In this document: positions 41,440 through 50,022 of the stretch, piece by piece
How positions within the stretch are numbered: position 1 is the stretch's first letter
How the letters are laid out: each line of letters begins with the position of its first letter
DNA from: Paraburkholderia aspalathi
Lineage (GTDB): Bacteria; Pseudomonadota; Gammaproteobacteria; Burkholderiales; Burkholderiaceae
Direction: 5' to 3'
Length of the DNA: 64,000 nucleotides
Assembly (NCBI RefSeq): GCF_900116445.1
Contig: NZ_FPBH01000027.1
Location: forward strand, 80,565 to 144,564
Made by a program: the position numbers and the translations under genes
The notes under the pieces: model-generated
What the model was told of the DNA's origin: nothing
Databases searched by the model: none
The model's input: the letters and a program-made list of their open reading frames with translations, nothing else

Positions 41440-41456
41440 GCCCGCATTTCGCGGGC
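41440..41456. terminator. Short hairpin between the GDPD-like gene and ychF
   Basis: GCCCGC (41440-41445) with GCGGGC (41451-41456) around a 5-nt loop; preceded by an A run, followed by CTTCTTCTTCC rather than a clean T tract. It probably works best for the minus-strand ychF transcript. Confidence 0.6.
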
Positions 41457-41521
41457 CTTCTTCTTCCAGTATGGCGGCGCTCAGCCTTTCGCTGATCGCC
41501 GTCTGACGCCGAGGCGAAGCC

Positions 41522-42616
41522 TCAAACGTTGAACAGGAAGTTCATCACGTCGCCGTCGTGGACGACGTATTCCTTGCCTTCCGCGCGCATCTTGCCGGCT
41601 TCCTTCGCACCTTGTTCACCCTTGTAGGTGATGTAGTCGTTGAAGGCGATCGTCTGCGCGCGAATGAAGCCGCGCTCGAAGTCGGTGTGGATCGCGCCCG
41701 CTGCCTGCGGTGCGGTATCGCCGATATGGATCGTCCACGCGCGCACTTCCTTCACGCCAGCCGTGAAGTAGGTCTGCAGGCCCAGCAACTTGAAAGCCGC
41801 ACGAATCACGCGGTTCAGGCCCGGCTCGTCCATGCCCATGTCCTGGAGAAACACTTCCATGTCCGCTTCTTCGAGGTCGGCGATCTCCGCTTCGATCGCT
41901 GCGCACACGGCGACGACCGGCGCGCCTTCGGCTGCCGCGAACTTCGTGACTGCGTCGAGGTGCGGGTTGTTTTCGAAACCGTCGTCCTTCACGTTGGCGA
42001 CGTACATGGTCGGCTTGGCGGTGATCAGGCAGAACGGCTTGAGCGTGGCCTTTTCTTCATCCGACAGGTCGAGCGCGCGGACCGGCTTGGCCTGGTCGAG
42101 CTGCGCGCGCACCTTTTCCAGCACCGCGGCGTTCTTGATGGCTTCCTTGTCGTTACCCGACTTGGCGGCCTTCGAATAGCGCGACAGCGCTTTTTCGACC
42201 GTCGCGAGGTCGGCCAGCGCCAACTCGGTGTTGATCACTTCGATATCCGACAGCGGATCGACCTTGTTCGCGACGTGAATCACGTTTTCGTCTTCGAAGC
42301 AGCGCACCACGTGCGTGATCGCGTCGGTTTCGCGGATGTTCGCGAGGAACTGGTTACCCAAGCCTTCGCCCTTGCTCGCACCGGCCACAAGGCCGGCGAT
42401 GTCGACGAATTCCACCACGGCCGGCAGGATGCGCTCCGGCTTGACGATTTCGGCGAGCGCCTTCAGACGCGCGTCCGGTACTTCGACGATGCCGACGTTC
42501 GGCTCGATCGTGCAGAACGGATAGTTTTCGGCGGCAATGCCCGCCTTGGTCAGCGCGTTGAACAGGGTGGACTTGCCGACGTTAGGCAGGCCGACGATGC
42601 CGCATTTGAGGCTCAT
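41522..42616 (-). CDS. ychF: Redox-regulated ATPase YchF
   Basis: A 364-residue Obg-family P-loop protein that hydrolyses ATP rather than GTP and associates with ribosomes and stress responses. The G1 motif is GLPNVGKSTLFNAL (8-21) and the G3-like region is VEFVDIAGLVAGASKGEGLGNQFL (about 68-91). The G4 NKxD is replaced, as usual for YchF. A coiled helical domain and a C-terminal TGS domain (GAIHTDFERGFIRAQTIAFNDY) follow. Length matches the family. Confidence 0.96.
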   Translation of the reverse strand: MSLKCGIVGLPNVGKSTLFNALTKAGIAAENYPFCTIEPNVGIVEVPDARLKALAEIVKPERILPAVVEFVDIAGLVAGASKGEGLGNQFLANIRETDAITHVVRCFEDENVIHVANKVDPLSDIEVINTELALADLATVEKALSRYSKAAKSGNDKEAIKNAAVLEKVRAQLDQAKPVRALDLSDEEKATLKPFCLITAKPTMYVANVKDDGFENNPHLDAVTKFAAAEGAPVVAVCAAIEAEIADLEEADMEVFLQDMGMDEPGLNRVIRAAFKLLGLQTYFTAGVKEVRAWTIHIGDTAPQAAGAIHTDFERGFIRAQTIAFNDYITYKGEQGAKEAGKMRAEGKEYVVHDGDVMNFLFNV

Positions 42617-42866
42617 GGAAATCCTTCAGTGAATCAGTAAGTTGCGTGATGCGCTCGACGCTGTGTGCAGGATTCGGAAAGCCTTCGCGTTTGGCGTGGC
42701 GAAGCGAGTGCAGCGGAGCGGGACAAGACACCAGATCGGGGCGTTGCCTCGACGATTCTGGGCGAGTTTTGTCACGGAAAGCGCAATTGTAACCCGTTCG
42801 GATGGGGTTCTTGATCTGCCTGCGGTAGAGCGGGGCGCTCGATCCGTCCCCCGCAACCCCCGCGGC

Positions 42867-42872
42867 TATAAT
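42867..42872 (+). promoter_or_regulatory. TATAAT box immediately before the UbiH-like start
   Basis: A consensus -10 hexamer ends six bases before the ATG, so the transcript would begin at or within a base or two of the start codon (leaderless). No Shine-Dalgarno is visible. No good -35 was found at 16-18 bp. Confidence 0.5.
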
Positions 42873-42878
42873 GCGCGG

Positions 42879-44051
42879 ATGAACGCACACCACCAGACCT
42901 TTGATGCCGCCGTGATCGGTGGCGGGCTCGTCGGCAAGACCGCGGCGCTGGCGCTGACGCAAGGCGGACTGCGCGTGGCGCTGCTCGCGCAACCCTGCGC
43001 GGCGCCGGCGGCCGGCGCCACTTTCGACTCGCGGGTCTACGCGCTGTCGTCGAGTTCGCAGGCTCTGCTGGAGCGCTTGCGGGTCTGGCAGGCGCTCGAT
43101 CTGTCAAAACTCGGGCCTGTCTACGACATGCGCGTCTATGGCGATGCGCATGCCGAGCTCCACTTTTCCGCATTTCAGGCGTCCGTGCCGCAATTGGCGT
43201 GGATCGTCGAATCGTCAGTGATCGAGCGTGCGCTGGATGCCGCGCTGCGGTTCCAGCCGAATCTCACCTGGATCGACACGCGTGCACAGGCGCTGGACTT
43301 TACAGCCGAAGGCGCAAGCGTCGGTCTTGCCAACGGCAACGTGCTCGAGGCCGATCTGGTGGTCGGCGCGGACGGTGCGCATTCGTGGGTACGCGCGCAG
43401 ATCGGCTCGAAGATGGATCGGCGCGACTACAAGCAAACCGGCGTGGTCGCGAATTTCAAGGCCGAAAAGCCGCATAGCGAAACCGCTTACCAATGGTTCA
43501 AAGACGGCGAAATCATCGCGCTGCTGCCGATGCCGGACGGCCACGTGTCGCTGGTCTGGTCGGCGCGCACCGAGCACGCCGAGCAACTGCTCGCGCTCGA
43601 TCCGGCGCAACTCGCGGCTGAAGTCGAGCGCGTGACGGGCGAGCAGTTCGGCGCGCTGGAATGCGTGACGCCCGCGCAAGGCTTCCCGCTCGCGTTGCAA
43701 ACCGTCGATAAGCTCGTGGCGCCGCACGTCGCGCTGGTTGGCGATGCCGCGCATCTGATTCACCCGTTGGCGGGCCAGGGCATGAACCTCGGTTTGCGCG
43801 ATGTCGCGGCGCTTGCCGAAACGGTCGCCGGCAAGGAAGCGTTCCGCGATCTCGGCGACATGGTGCTGCTGCGCCGTTACGAACGCTCCCGCCGCGAAGA
43901 CATCCGCGCGCTGATGATTGCCACGGACGGCCTGCAAAAGCTCTTCTCCGCGCCCGGTCCGTTTGCCAAGGTGCTGCGCAATACCGGCATGGCGTTTGTC
44001 GGCGCGCAGCCGTTTATCAAGCGCTGGCTGGTGTCGGCCGCGCTCGGGTAA
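42879..44051 (+). CDS. UbiH/UbiF/Coq6-family FAD hydroxylase
   Basis: A 390-residue FAD monooxygenase of the ubiquinone-hydroxylase family, likely a soluble or membrane-associated protein acting on the quinone ring. The N-terminal FAD motif is AAVIGGGLVGKTAALAL (about 10-26). The DG motif is VGADGAHSWVRAQIG (about 163-177), and the C-terminal GD motif is GDAAHLIHPLAGQGMNLGLRDVAAL (about 287-311). Which ring position it hydroxylates cannot be said. I use the ATG at 42879; upstream sequence in frame does not resemble the family. The putative start is leaderless. Confidence 0.88.
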   Translation: MNAHHQTFDAAVIGGGLVGKTAALALTQGGLRVALLAQPCAAPAAGATFDSRVYALSSSSQALLERLRVWQALDLSKLGPVYDMRVYGDAHAELHFSAFQASVPQLAWIVESSVIERALDAALRFQPNLTWIDTRAQALDFTAEGASVGLANGNVLEADLVVGADGAHSWVRAQIGSKMDRRDYKQTGVVANFKAEKPHSETAYQWFKDGEIIALLPMPDGHVSLVWSARTEHAEQLLALDPAQLAAEVERVTGEQFGALECVTPAQGFPLALQTVDKLVAPHVALVGDAAHLIHPLAGQGMNLGLRDVAALAETVAGKEAFRDLGDMVLLRRYERSRREDIRALMIATDGLQKLFSAPGPFAKVLRNTGMAFVGAQPFIKRWLVSAALG

Positions 44052-44176
44052 TGCGTCCGAGCCGGCATACACGGCCGGCGAGACGGGTATCATGAACGGA
44101 TGGACGCCATTCTGGTCAGACCAGAAACGCCCCAAAAAAACGCGCCTCACGCGCGATTGAACTCCAGGAATTCAGC

Positions 44177-44902
44177 ATGAAAAAATCCTTCCGCATCGCG
44201 GCCGCCGTGCTCGCGATCGCTGCCGTGGCAATCGGCTGCTCCGCACAGGCCGACCAGGCCACCGACAAGCTCAAAGCCACCCTGCAAACGCGTCTGACTG
44301 ACGTGACGATCAAGAGCGTGACGAAGTCGCCGATTGCCGGCATCTATGAAGTGAATCTCGGCACGCAGATCATCTATAGCGATGCGAACGGTGATTACCT
44401 CATGCTCGGTGATCTGGTCGACGCGAAGACCCGCAAGAATCTGACGGAAGCGCGTCTGGCGGAAACCAACCGCATCGACTTCGCGAGCCTGCCGTTCGCG
44501 AATGCGGTGAAGGTCGTAAAGGGCAACGGCGCGCGCAAGATCGCCGTGTTCTCCGATCCGAACTGCCCGTACTGCAAGCAGCTCGAGACCTCGCTCAAGT
44601 CGATCGATAACGTCACGGTCTACACCTTCCTGTACCCGGTGCTGTCGCCGGATTCGACTGCCAAGTCGAAGTCGATCTGGTGCTCGACCGACCGTGCGAA
44701 GGCGTGGGAATCGTGGATGCAGGATCATCAGGCGCCTACGGCAGCCGGCACCTGCGACACCGCCGCGATCGACAAGAACCTGGCGCTCGGCCGCGCGATG
44801 AACGTCGACGGCACGCCGACCGTGTTCCTCGCCGACGGCCGCCGCCTGCCGGGCGCCGTGCCGGCCGACCGGCTGGACAAGGAAATGTCCGCCGTGCACT
44901 GA
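44177..44902 (+). CDS. dsbC: Periplasmic disulfide isomerase DsbC
   Basis: A 241-residue periplasmic thiol-disulfide isomerase. A signal peptide covers about residues 1-25; the GCSAQA end makes a lipobox unlikely because position -3 is Ala. An N-terminal dimerisation domain (about 27-90, ending YLMLGDLVDAKTRKNLT) precedes a thioredoxin domain with the active site C130-P-Y-C133 (FSDPNCPYCKQLE) and cis-Pro in GTPTVF. A second Cys pair occurs in IWCSTD and GTCDTA, as in E. coli DsbC. It lies 125 bp after the UbiH-like gene, a pairing seen in Burkholderia. Confidence 0.93.
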   Translation: MKKSFRIAAAVLAIAAVAIGCSAQADQATDKLKATLQTRLTDVTIKSVTKSPIAGIYEVNLGTQIIYSDANGDYLMLGDLVDAKTRKNLTEARLAETNRIDFASLPFANAVKVVKGNGARKIAVFSDPNCPYCKQLETSLKSIDNVTVYTFLYPVLSPDSTAKSKSIWCSTDRAKAWESWMQDHQAPTAAGTCDTAAIDKNLALGRAMNVDGTPTVFLADGRRLPGAVPADRLDKEMSAVH

Positions 44903-44922
44903 GCACGCAGCATCAGTCGAAG

Positions 44923-44949
44923 AAAGGAGGCGCGCAGTGCGCCTCCTTT
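44923..44949. terminator. Terminator after dsbC
   Basis: Perfect 11-bp stem AAAGGAGGCGC (44923-44933) with GCGCCTCCTTT (44939-44949) and a 5-nt loop. The right arm ends in TTT but no longer T run follows. Confidence 0.75.
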
Positions 44950-44996
44950 CACATCAAGCCCGAACCTCCCCGCCAGAACACTTCTAGTCGCCGCCG

Positions 44997-46787
44997 ATGA
45001 AGCCGATCCGCTACACCATCGTTCCGAAGCAACCCGCCGCCCACCTGTTCGAAGTCACCGTGACCGTCGCCGATCCCGATCCGGCCGGCCAGCGTTTCAT
45101 GCTGCCGGTATGGATTCCGGGCAGCTATATGGTGCGCGAATTCGCGCGCAACATCGTCACGTTGCGGGCTACCAATGAAGCGGGCCGCAAGGTGCGTGTC
45201 GAAAAGACCGACAAGCACACGTGGCAGGCCGCGCCGGTCAAAGGCGCGCTGACGCTGCGCTACGAGGTGTATGCATGGGATCTGTCGGTGCGCGCCGCGC
45301 ATCTTGACGACACGACGGGCTTTTTCAACGGCACCAGCGTATTTCTGTCGCCGCTCGGTCACGAAGACGCACAGTGCCTGGTCGATATCCAGAAGCCGGA
45401 AGGCGCGGCGTATCGTGATTGGCGTGTCGCCACTGCTTTGCCGGAGGCACGGGGCACGAAGCGTTATGGCTTCGGCGAATATCGCGCGCATAACTACGAT
45501 GAGTTGATTGATCATCCGGTGACGTTGGGCGAATTCGCACTTGCGGCCTTCAAGGCGCACGGCGTGCCGCACGACATCGTGATCGCGGGTCGCGTGATCG
45601 GCCTCGATATGGCACGTCTGTCCGCCGATCTGAAGCGTATCTGCGAAACGCAGATCGCGCTGTTCGAGCCGAAGTCGAAGAAAGCGCCGATGGATCGCTA
45701 CGTGTTCATGACGCAGGCCGTCACCGATGGCTACGGCGGACTGGAGCATCGCGCCTCGACGGCGCTGATCTGCAACCGCGGCGATCTTCCGGTGGAAGGC
45801 CGCGACGCGCCCAGCGAGGGCTACCGGACCTACCTCGGTCTGTGCAGCCACGAATACTTCCATACCTGGAACGTGAAGCGCATCAAGCCGGCTGTGTTCG
45901 CGCCGTACGACCTGAGCGTCGAAAACTACACGTCGCTGCTGTGGCTGTTCGAAGGCTTCACCTCTTACTACGACGATCTGATCCTGGTGCGCAGCGGCCT
46001 GATCTCGCAAGACGACTATTTCGGCCTGCTCGGCAAGGTTGTTGGTGGCGTGCAGCGCGGCAGCGGCCGTCTTAAGCAGACGGTGGCCGAGAGCTCGTTC
46101 GACGCCTGGGTCAAATACTATCGGCAGGACGAAAATGCGCCGAACGCGATCGTCAGCTATTACACCAAGGGCTCGCTCGTCGCGCTTGCATTCGATCTGA
46201 CGATTCGTGCGCAGACTGACAACCGCAAATCGCTCGACGACGTGATGCGTCTGCTGTGGCAGCGCTTCGGGCGCGACTTCTACCGCGGCAAGCCCGTTGG
46301 TGTCGAAGAAAGCGAAGTCGAGGCGATTTTTGCGGAAGCGACCGGCGTGCAGCTGGGCGAGTTGTTCGCCGAAGCCGTCCACGGTACACGCGATCTGCCT
46401 CTCGACTCGTTGCTGGTACCTTTTGGCGTCACGCTTGCTCCCGAACTCGAGAAGAATGGCAAGCCGTCGCTCGGCGCGCGCGTGCGGGGCGGGGCGGATT
46501 GCACGCTGGCGGCCGTTCACGACGGCAGCGCGGCGCAGAAGGCCGGCCTCTCGGCGGGCGATGTGCTGATCGCGCTCGACGGTCTGCGCGTCACCGGCTC
46601 GAATCTTGATTCGCTGCTGTCGCGCTATCTGCCGGGCGCGAAGGTCGAAGTCCACGCCTTCCGCCGCGACGAACTGCGCACGGCGCAAGTCAAGCTGGAC
46701 GGGCCGGACGTGGCGCGCTACAAGCTGACCGTCACCGATAAACGGCCGGTCACGCGCAAGGCGCGGGAGCGTTGGCTGGCAAGCTGA
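44997..46787 (+). CDS. M61 family metallopeptidase with PDZ domain
   Basis: A 596-residue glycyl-aminopeptidase-like protein. Zinc motif H285-E-Y-F-H289 (CSHEYFHTWNVKRIKP), with the third ligand probably E319 (WLFEGFTSYYDD). The N-terminal beta domain (about 1-200) precedes this, a helical region follows, and a C-terminal PDZ domain (about 480-560, GARVRGGADCTLAAVHDGSAAQKAGLSAGDVLIALDG) ends the chain. No signal peptide is seen, so it may be cytoplasmic. M61 members in proteobacteria are little studied; substrates are unknown. Confidence 0.9.
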   Translation: MKPIRYTIVPKQPAAHLFEVTVTVADPDPAGQRFMLPVWIPGSYMVREFARNIVTLRATNEAGRKVRVEKTDKHTWQAAPVKGALTLRYEVYAWDLSVRAAHLDDTTGFFNGTSVFLSPLGHEDAQCLVDIQKPEGAAYRDWRVATALPEARGTKRYGFGEYRAHNYDELIDHPVTLGEFALAAFKAHGVPHDIVIAGRVIGLDMARLSADLKRICETQIALFEPKSKKAPMDRYVFMTQAVTDGYGGLEHRASTALICNRGDLPVEGRDAPSEGYRTYLGLCSHEYFHTWNVKRIKPAVFAPYDLSVENYTSLLWLFEGFTSYYDDLILVRSGLISQDDYFGLLGKVVGGVQRGSGRLKQTVAESSFDAWVKYYRQDENAPNAIVSYYTKGSLVALAFDLTIRAQTDNRKSLDDVMRLLWQRFGRDFYRGKPVGVEESEVEAIFAEATGVQLGELFAEAVHGTRDLPLDSLLVPFGVTLAPELEKNGKPSLGARVRGGADCTLAAVHDGSAAQKAGLSAGDVLIALDGLRVTGSNLDSLLSRYLPGAKVEVHAFRRDELRTAQVKLDGPDVARYKLTVTDKRPVTRKARERWLAS

Positions 46788-46940
46788 TCGTAATCCGGAC
46801 AGCCCTTAATCGGTGGTTCAGGGCGGGGATTGTTCTACTGGTGCAACAATCCTTCGCTGCCGGATGGCTTTTTCCCGGGCAGGTAAAAAATCACAATGGC
46901 TCCACTCGCGCAAAACTGCGCGCCCCTACTGGAGTCAACC

Positions 46941-47537
46941 ATGACCACGATCCTGCAAATTAACTCGGCAGCCCGCTCGCAAGGCGCGAACTCGACGCTT
47001 CTCGTCAACGAGCTGACCGCAAAGCTGCAACAATCGAATTCGGGCGCGCAAGTCGTCGTCCGCAACCTGCAAGCTGAACCGCTGCCGCACCTGGACGACG
47101 CCGTCCTCGGCGCGTTCTTCACGCCGGCTGACCAACGCACGCCGGAACAAGCCGCGATCGCTGCGCGCAGCGAAGCGCTGATCGCCGAACTGCAAGCCGC
47201 CGACATCATCGTGATCGGCGCACCGATGTACAACTTCGGCATCTCGTCGCAACTGAAGACGTACTTCGACTTCATCGCACGCGCCGGCATCACGTTCCAA
47301 TATACGGCGAACGGTCCGGAAGGTCTCGTGAAGGGTAAGAAGGTCCACGTGGTTTCGGCACGCGGCGGCAAGTATCTGGGCACGCCGAACGACAGCCAAA
47401 CGCCGTACCTGAAGAGCTTCCTCGGCTTCCTCGGCATGACCGACGTGAACTTCATCTACGCCGAAGGCCTGAACATGGGCCCGGACGCTGCTACCGCCGC
47501 ATTGGCTGGCGCGCGTGAAGCGATCGCTGCTGCGTAA
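46941..47537 (+). CDS. azoR: FMN-dependent NADH-azoreductase
   Basis: A 198-residue flavodoxin-fold homodimeric quinone/azo reductase (AzoR/AcpD). The opening TILQINSAARSQGANSTLLVNEL carries the phosphate-binding loop, and IVIGAPMYNFGISSQLKTYFDFIARAGITFQYTANGPEGLVKGKKVHVVSARGG is the near-invariant FMN and substrate region. AzoR reduces quinones in vivo; azo-dye reduction is the assay activity. The start at 46941 follows GGAG; an ATG 45 bp upstream adds unrelated residues. It has its own strong terminator. Confidence 0.94.
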   Translation: MTTILQINSAARSQGANSTLLVNELTAKLQQSNSGAQVVVRNLQAEPLPHLDDAVLGAFFTPADQRTPEQAAIAARSEALIAELQAADIIVIGAPMYNFGISSQLKTYFDFIARAGITFQYTANGPEGLVKGKKVHVVSARGGKYLGTPNDSQTPYLKSFLGFLGMTDVNFIYAEGLNMGPDAATAALAGAREAIAAA

Positions 47538-47584
47538 GGTTTGAGGTTTGTCCCGCGCGGCGTGATCGCGGCGCGGTGGAATGA

Positions 47585-47620
47585 AAAAACGCCACGGGGT
47601 GTGAATTCCGTGGCGTTTTT
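47585..47620. terminator. Bidirectional terminator between azoR and ung
   Basis: AAAAACGCCACGG (47585-47597) pairs perfectly with CCGTGGCGTTTTT (47608-47620); loop 10 nt; A and T tracts on the two sides. Convergent genes share it. Confidence 0.94.
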
Positions 47621-47676
47621 GTTTTTGCGGTAGTGGTCTTGGGTGGCCGGTGTCGGAGTGCTTCGCGCGACGGGCG

Positions 47677-48519
47677 TTAGGCCAGCATCTGCGCTTCGTC
47701 GGGCAAGCGCCAGTCGATCGGTTCACGGCCGTGCTTCACGAGATAGTCGTTAGCCGACGCAAAGTGTCCGCAGCCGAGAAAGCCGCGATGCGCCGACAGC
47801 GGCGAGGGATGCGGCGCTTCCAGCACGTAATGCGACTTGCCGCCGAGCAGCGCGCGTTTGGCTTGCGCATGCGCGCCCCACAGCATGAACACGAGGCCGT
47901 CATGGCGCATGGCCAGTTCGTGGATCAGCGTATCGGTACATTTCTCCCAGCCGCGTTTCGCGTGACTAGCGGCCGAATCGCGCTCGACGGTCAGCACCGT
48001 GTTCAATAGCAGCACGCCCTGTTTGGCCCATGTATCGAGGCAGCCATGACGCGGCGGCTCGTGGCCGAGGCTCGCGGCGATCTCCTTGAAGATGTTGCGC
48101 AGCGACGGCGGCGTGCGTACGTTCGGCGCGACTGAAAACGCCAGTCCGTGTGCTTGCGGCGTGCCGCGGTCTTCACCGTGATACGGATCCTGGCCGAGGA
48201 TCACGACTTTGACTTCGTCGGGACTGGTGAGGCGTAGGGCACGGAAGACGTCTGCGGGGTAGACGGTTTTGCCGGCCGCGCGTTCACCGTCGACGAAACG
48301 GCACAAGGGCGCGTAGGCGTCGCTTTCGATGAACGGTGTGAGGTGTGCGCGCCAGGCCGGAGGCAGGGCGGCAAATTGGGCTTCGAGCGTTGGCGGCGGC
48401 GAGCCGGCGGCTGTGGGTGTCGGCTCCGGCTGAGCACTTGTACTGACCGGCGTGGCAGAGGCGTCGCCGAACAACGAGGCTTGCGACGAATTGGAGCGAG
48501 TGCGGGAGGCTGAGGTCAT
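47677..48519 (-). CDS. ung: Uracil-DNA glycosylase
   Basis: A 280-residue family 1 UDG that removes uracil from DNA. The water-activating loop is VVILGQDPYHG (catalytic Asp in QDPYH, about 125-131), the uracil-binding GLAFSVAPNVRTPPSLRNIFKEI follows, then VLLLNTVLTVE and the DNA-intercalation loop APHPSPLSAHRGFLGCGHF. About 60 extra N-terminal residues are polar, Ser/Pro/Thr-rich and probably disordered. The start is taken at ATG 48519; a TTG 21 bp upstream is possible. Confidence 0.95.
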   Translation of the reverse strand: MTSASRTRSNSSQASLFGDASATPVSTSAQPEPTPTAAGSPPPTLEAQFAALPPAWRAHLTPFIESDAYAPLCRFVDGERAAGKTVYPADVFRALRLTSPDEVKVVILGQDPYHGEDRGTPQAHGLAFSVAPNVRTPPSLRNIFKEIAASLGHEPPRHGCLDTWAKQGVLLLNTVLTVERDSAASHAKRGWEKCTDTLIHELAMRHDGLVFMLWGAHAQAKRALLGGKSHYVLEAPHPSPLSAHRGFLGCGHFASANDYLVKHGREPIDWRLPDEAQMLA

Positions 48520-48552
48520 GGCGGGGAAGTGTCGCAGCAAACGTGCTGTTGC

Positions 48553-49179
48553 TCAAGATGCCCGCAACTGATACCCGCGTTGTGCCTTGCTAATGTTGTC
48601 CGGTGCAAGGCCGGCGACCTGTTTGCCGAGTTCGCTCGCGAGCGTGTTGAGTGCGGCTTCGTCGCCGGACTTCAGTTCGAGTTCGACTTCGGAGATCGGC
48701 GCGCGGCGGAGTTCACCGTTCACTTCGGCGAGCACGTTGCCCTGGTCGATCGCGGCTTCGACTTTCGAGCCATCCAGTTCGACATTCCACAGCGTGCGGG
48801 TGAAATTCGTGCGGAACAGTTCGATCAGTTCAGGCGCCGCCTGGCGCAAGGCCTCGGCGGCAGCGGGTTCGTCGCATGCGTGCAGCAAGGCGTCGATTTC
48901 GAGCTTCTCACCCGCCACCGGCATTTCCCACTCGTGCCGGCTATGCAGTCCATCCTTCGCGTTACCCACGGTCTTGAACGTTTGCAGCCAGCCGCCCGGC
49001 GTATGCCGCAGACGCAGCGCGCTTTTCGACGTAGCCAGCGCAAGCCCCGGCGTATCGAAGTAGATATTCGCCAATTCGATTGGGCGACCCTCTTTGCCAG
49101 TGCGTGCGACGAACCACTTTGTCGCCGCTTCCACCTGGCTCACCGGCAGAGCCAGCTTGATTTCACGTTCCATGCCCAT
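48553..49179 (-). CDS. CYTH domain protein (inorganic triphosphatase-like)
   Basis: A 208-residue triphosphate tunnel metalloenzyme. The diagnostic E-x-E-x-K appears as EREIKL (residues 4-9). LANIYFDTPGLALATSKSALRLRH, ISEVELELKSGDEAAL and DNISKAQRGYQL supply the acid and basic tunnel residues. Related proteins (YgiF) hydrolyse tripolyphosphate; some CYTH members are adenylate cyclases or thiamine triphosphatases. Here there is no CHAD domain. The start may be M1 or the second Met two residues on. It lies between ung and trpC on the same strand; a functional link is not apparent. Confidence 0.87.
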   Translation of the reverse strand: MGMEREIKLALPVSQVEAATKWFVARTGKEGRPIELANIYFDTPGLALATSKSALRLRHTPGGWLQTFKTVGNAKDGLHSRHEWEMPVAGEKLEIDALLHACDEPAAAEALRQAAPELIELFRTNFTRTLWNVELDGSKVEAAIDQGNVLAEVNGELRRAPISEVELELKSGDEAALNTLASELGKQVAGLAPDNISKAQRGYQLRAS

Positions 49180-49218
49180 CGTGTGCTCCGCTGCGTTCGC
49201 TGAATGTGGAACTTGCGC

Positions 49219-50004
49219 TTAGAAAAACATACGCGCAAGTTCCACACCCGGCTCTTCCGCGCGCATGAACGCCTCGCCGACGAGGAATGTATGCACGTCC
49301 ATCGCCCGCAGACGTTCGACATCCTGACGCGACAGAATGCCCGACTCCGTGACGACGATGCGGTCGTCCGGAATCGATTCGAGCATGCCGATGGTCGTCT
49401 CGATCGATGTTTCGAAGGTGCGCAGGTTGCGGTTGTTGATGCCGATCAGCGGCGTCTTCAACGTCAGCGATTCCATCAGTTCATTGTGGTCATGCACTTC
49501 GACCAGCACTGCGAGGCCTAACGAATGCGCGAGCGCTTCGAGGTCCTGCATCTGTGAGGTTTCCAGCGCGGCCGCGATCAGCAGGATCGCGTCGGCACCC
49601 ATCGCACGGGCTTCGACGATCTGGTACGGATCCACGATGAAGTCCTTGCGCAGCACCGGCAGGCTGCAGGCGGCGCGCGCCTCCTCGAGATATGCCACGC
49701 TGCCCTGGAAGAACTGGACGTCGGTGAGTACGGACAAGCAGGCCGCACCGTGCTTCTCATACGAACGCGCGATTTCGGCGGGGACGAAGTTTTCGCGCAG
49801 CACGCCTTTCGACGGGCTTGCCTTCTTCACTTCGGAGATCACCGCGGCCAGGCCGGCCGCATGTTTCGCGCGCAATGCGCCGACGAAATCGCGGATGTCG
49901 CGCGAGGATGCTTCGAGGCGCAGCTCTTCGAGCGGCGCGCTCTGTTCAGCCGCGCGGACTTCTTCGCGTTTGACCGAGATGATGCGGTCGAGGATGTCGC
50001 TCAT
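49219..50004 (-). CDS. trpC: Indole-3-glycerol phosphate synthase
   Basis: A 261-residue TIM-barrel enzyme that closes the indole ring (CdRP to IGP). Active-site pieces are VISEVKKASPSKGVLRENF (catalytic Lys of EVKKASPSKG), LSVLTDVQFFQGSVAYL, PVLRKDFIVDPYQI, GINNRNLRTFE and VTESGILSRQDVERL, all standard for TrpC. It is not fused to TrpF. It follows trpD after 18 bp and ends the trpEGDC cluster; trpF, trpB and trpA are not in this window. Confidence 0.97.
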   Translation of the reverse strand: MSDILDRIISVKREEVRAAEQSAPLEELRLEASSRDIRDFVGALRAKHAAGLAAVISEVKKASPSKGVLRENFVPAEIARSYEKHGAACLSVLTDVQFFQGSVAYLEEARAACSLPVLRKDFIVDPYQIVEARAMGADAILLIAAALETSQMQDLEALAHSLGLAVLVEVHDHNELMESLTLKTPLIGINNRNLRTFETSIETTIGMLESIPDDRIVVTESGILSRQDVERLRAMDVHTFLVGEAFMRAEEPGVELARMFF

Positions 50005-50022
50005 GAGTGTCTCGCTACGTAA

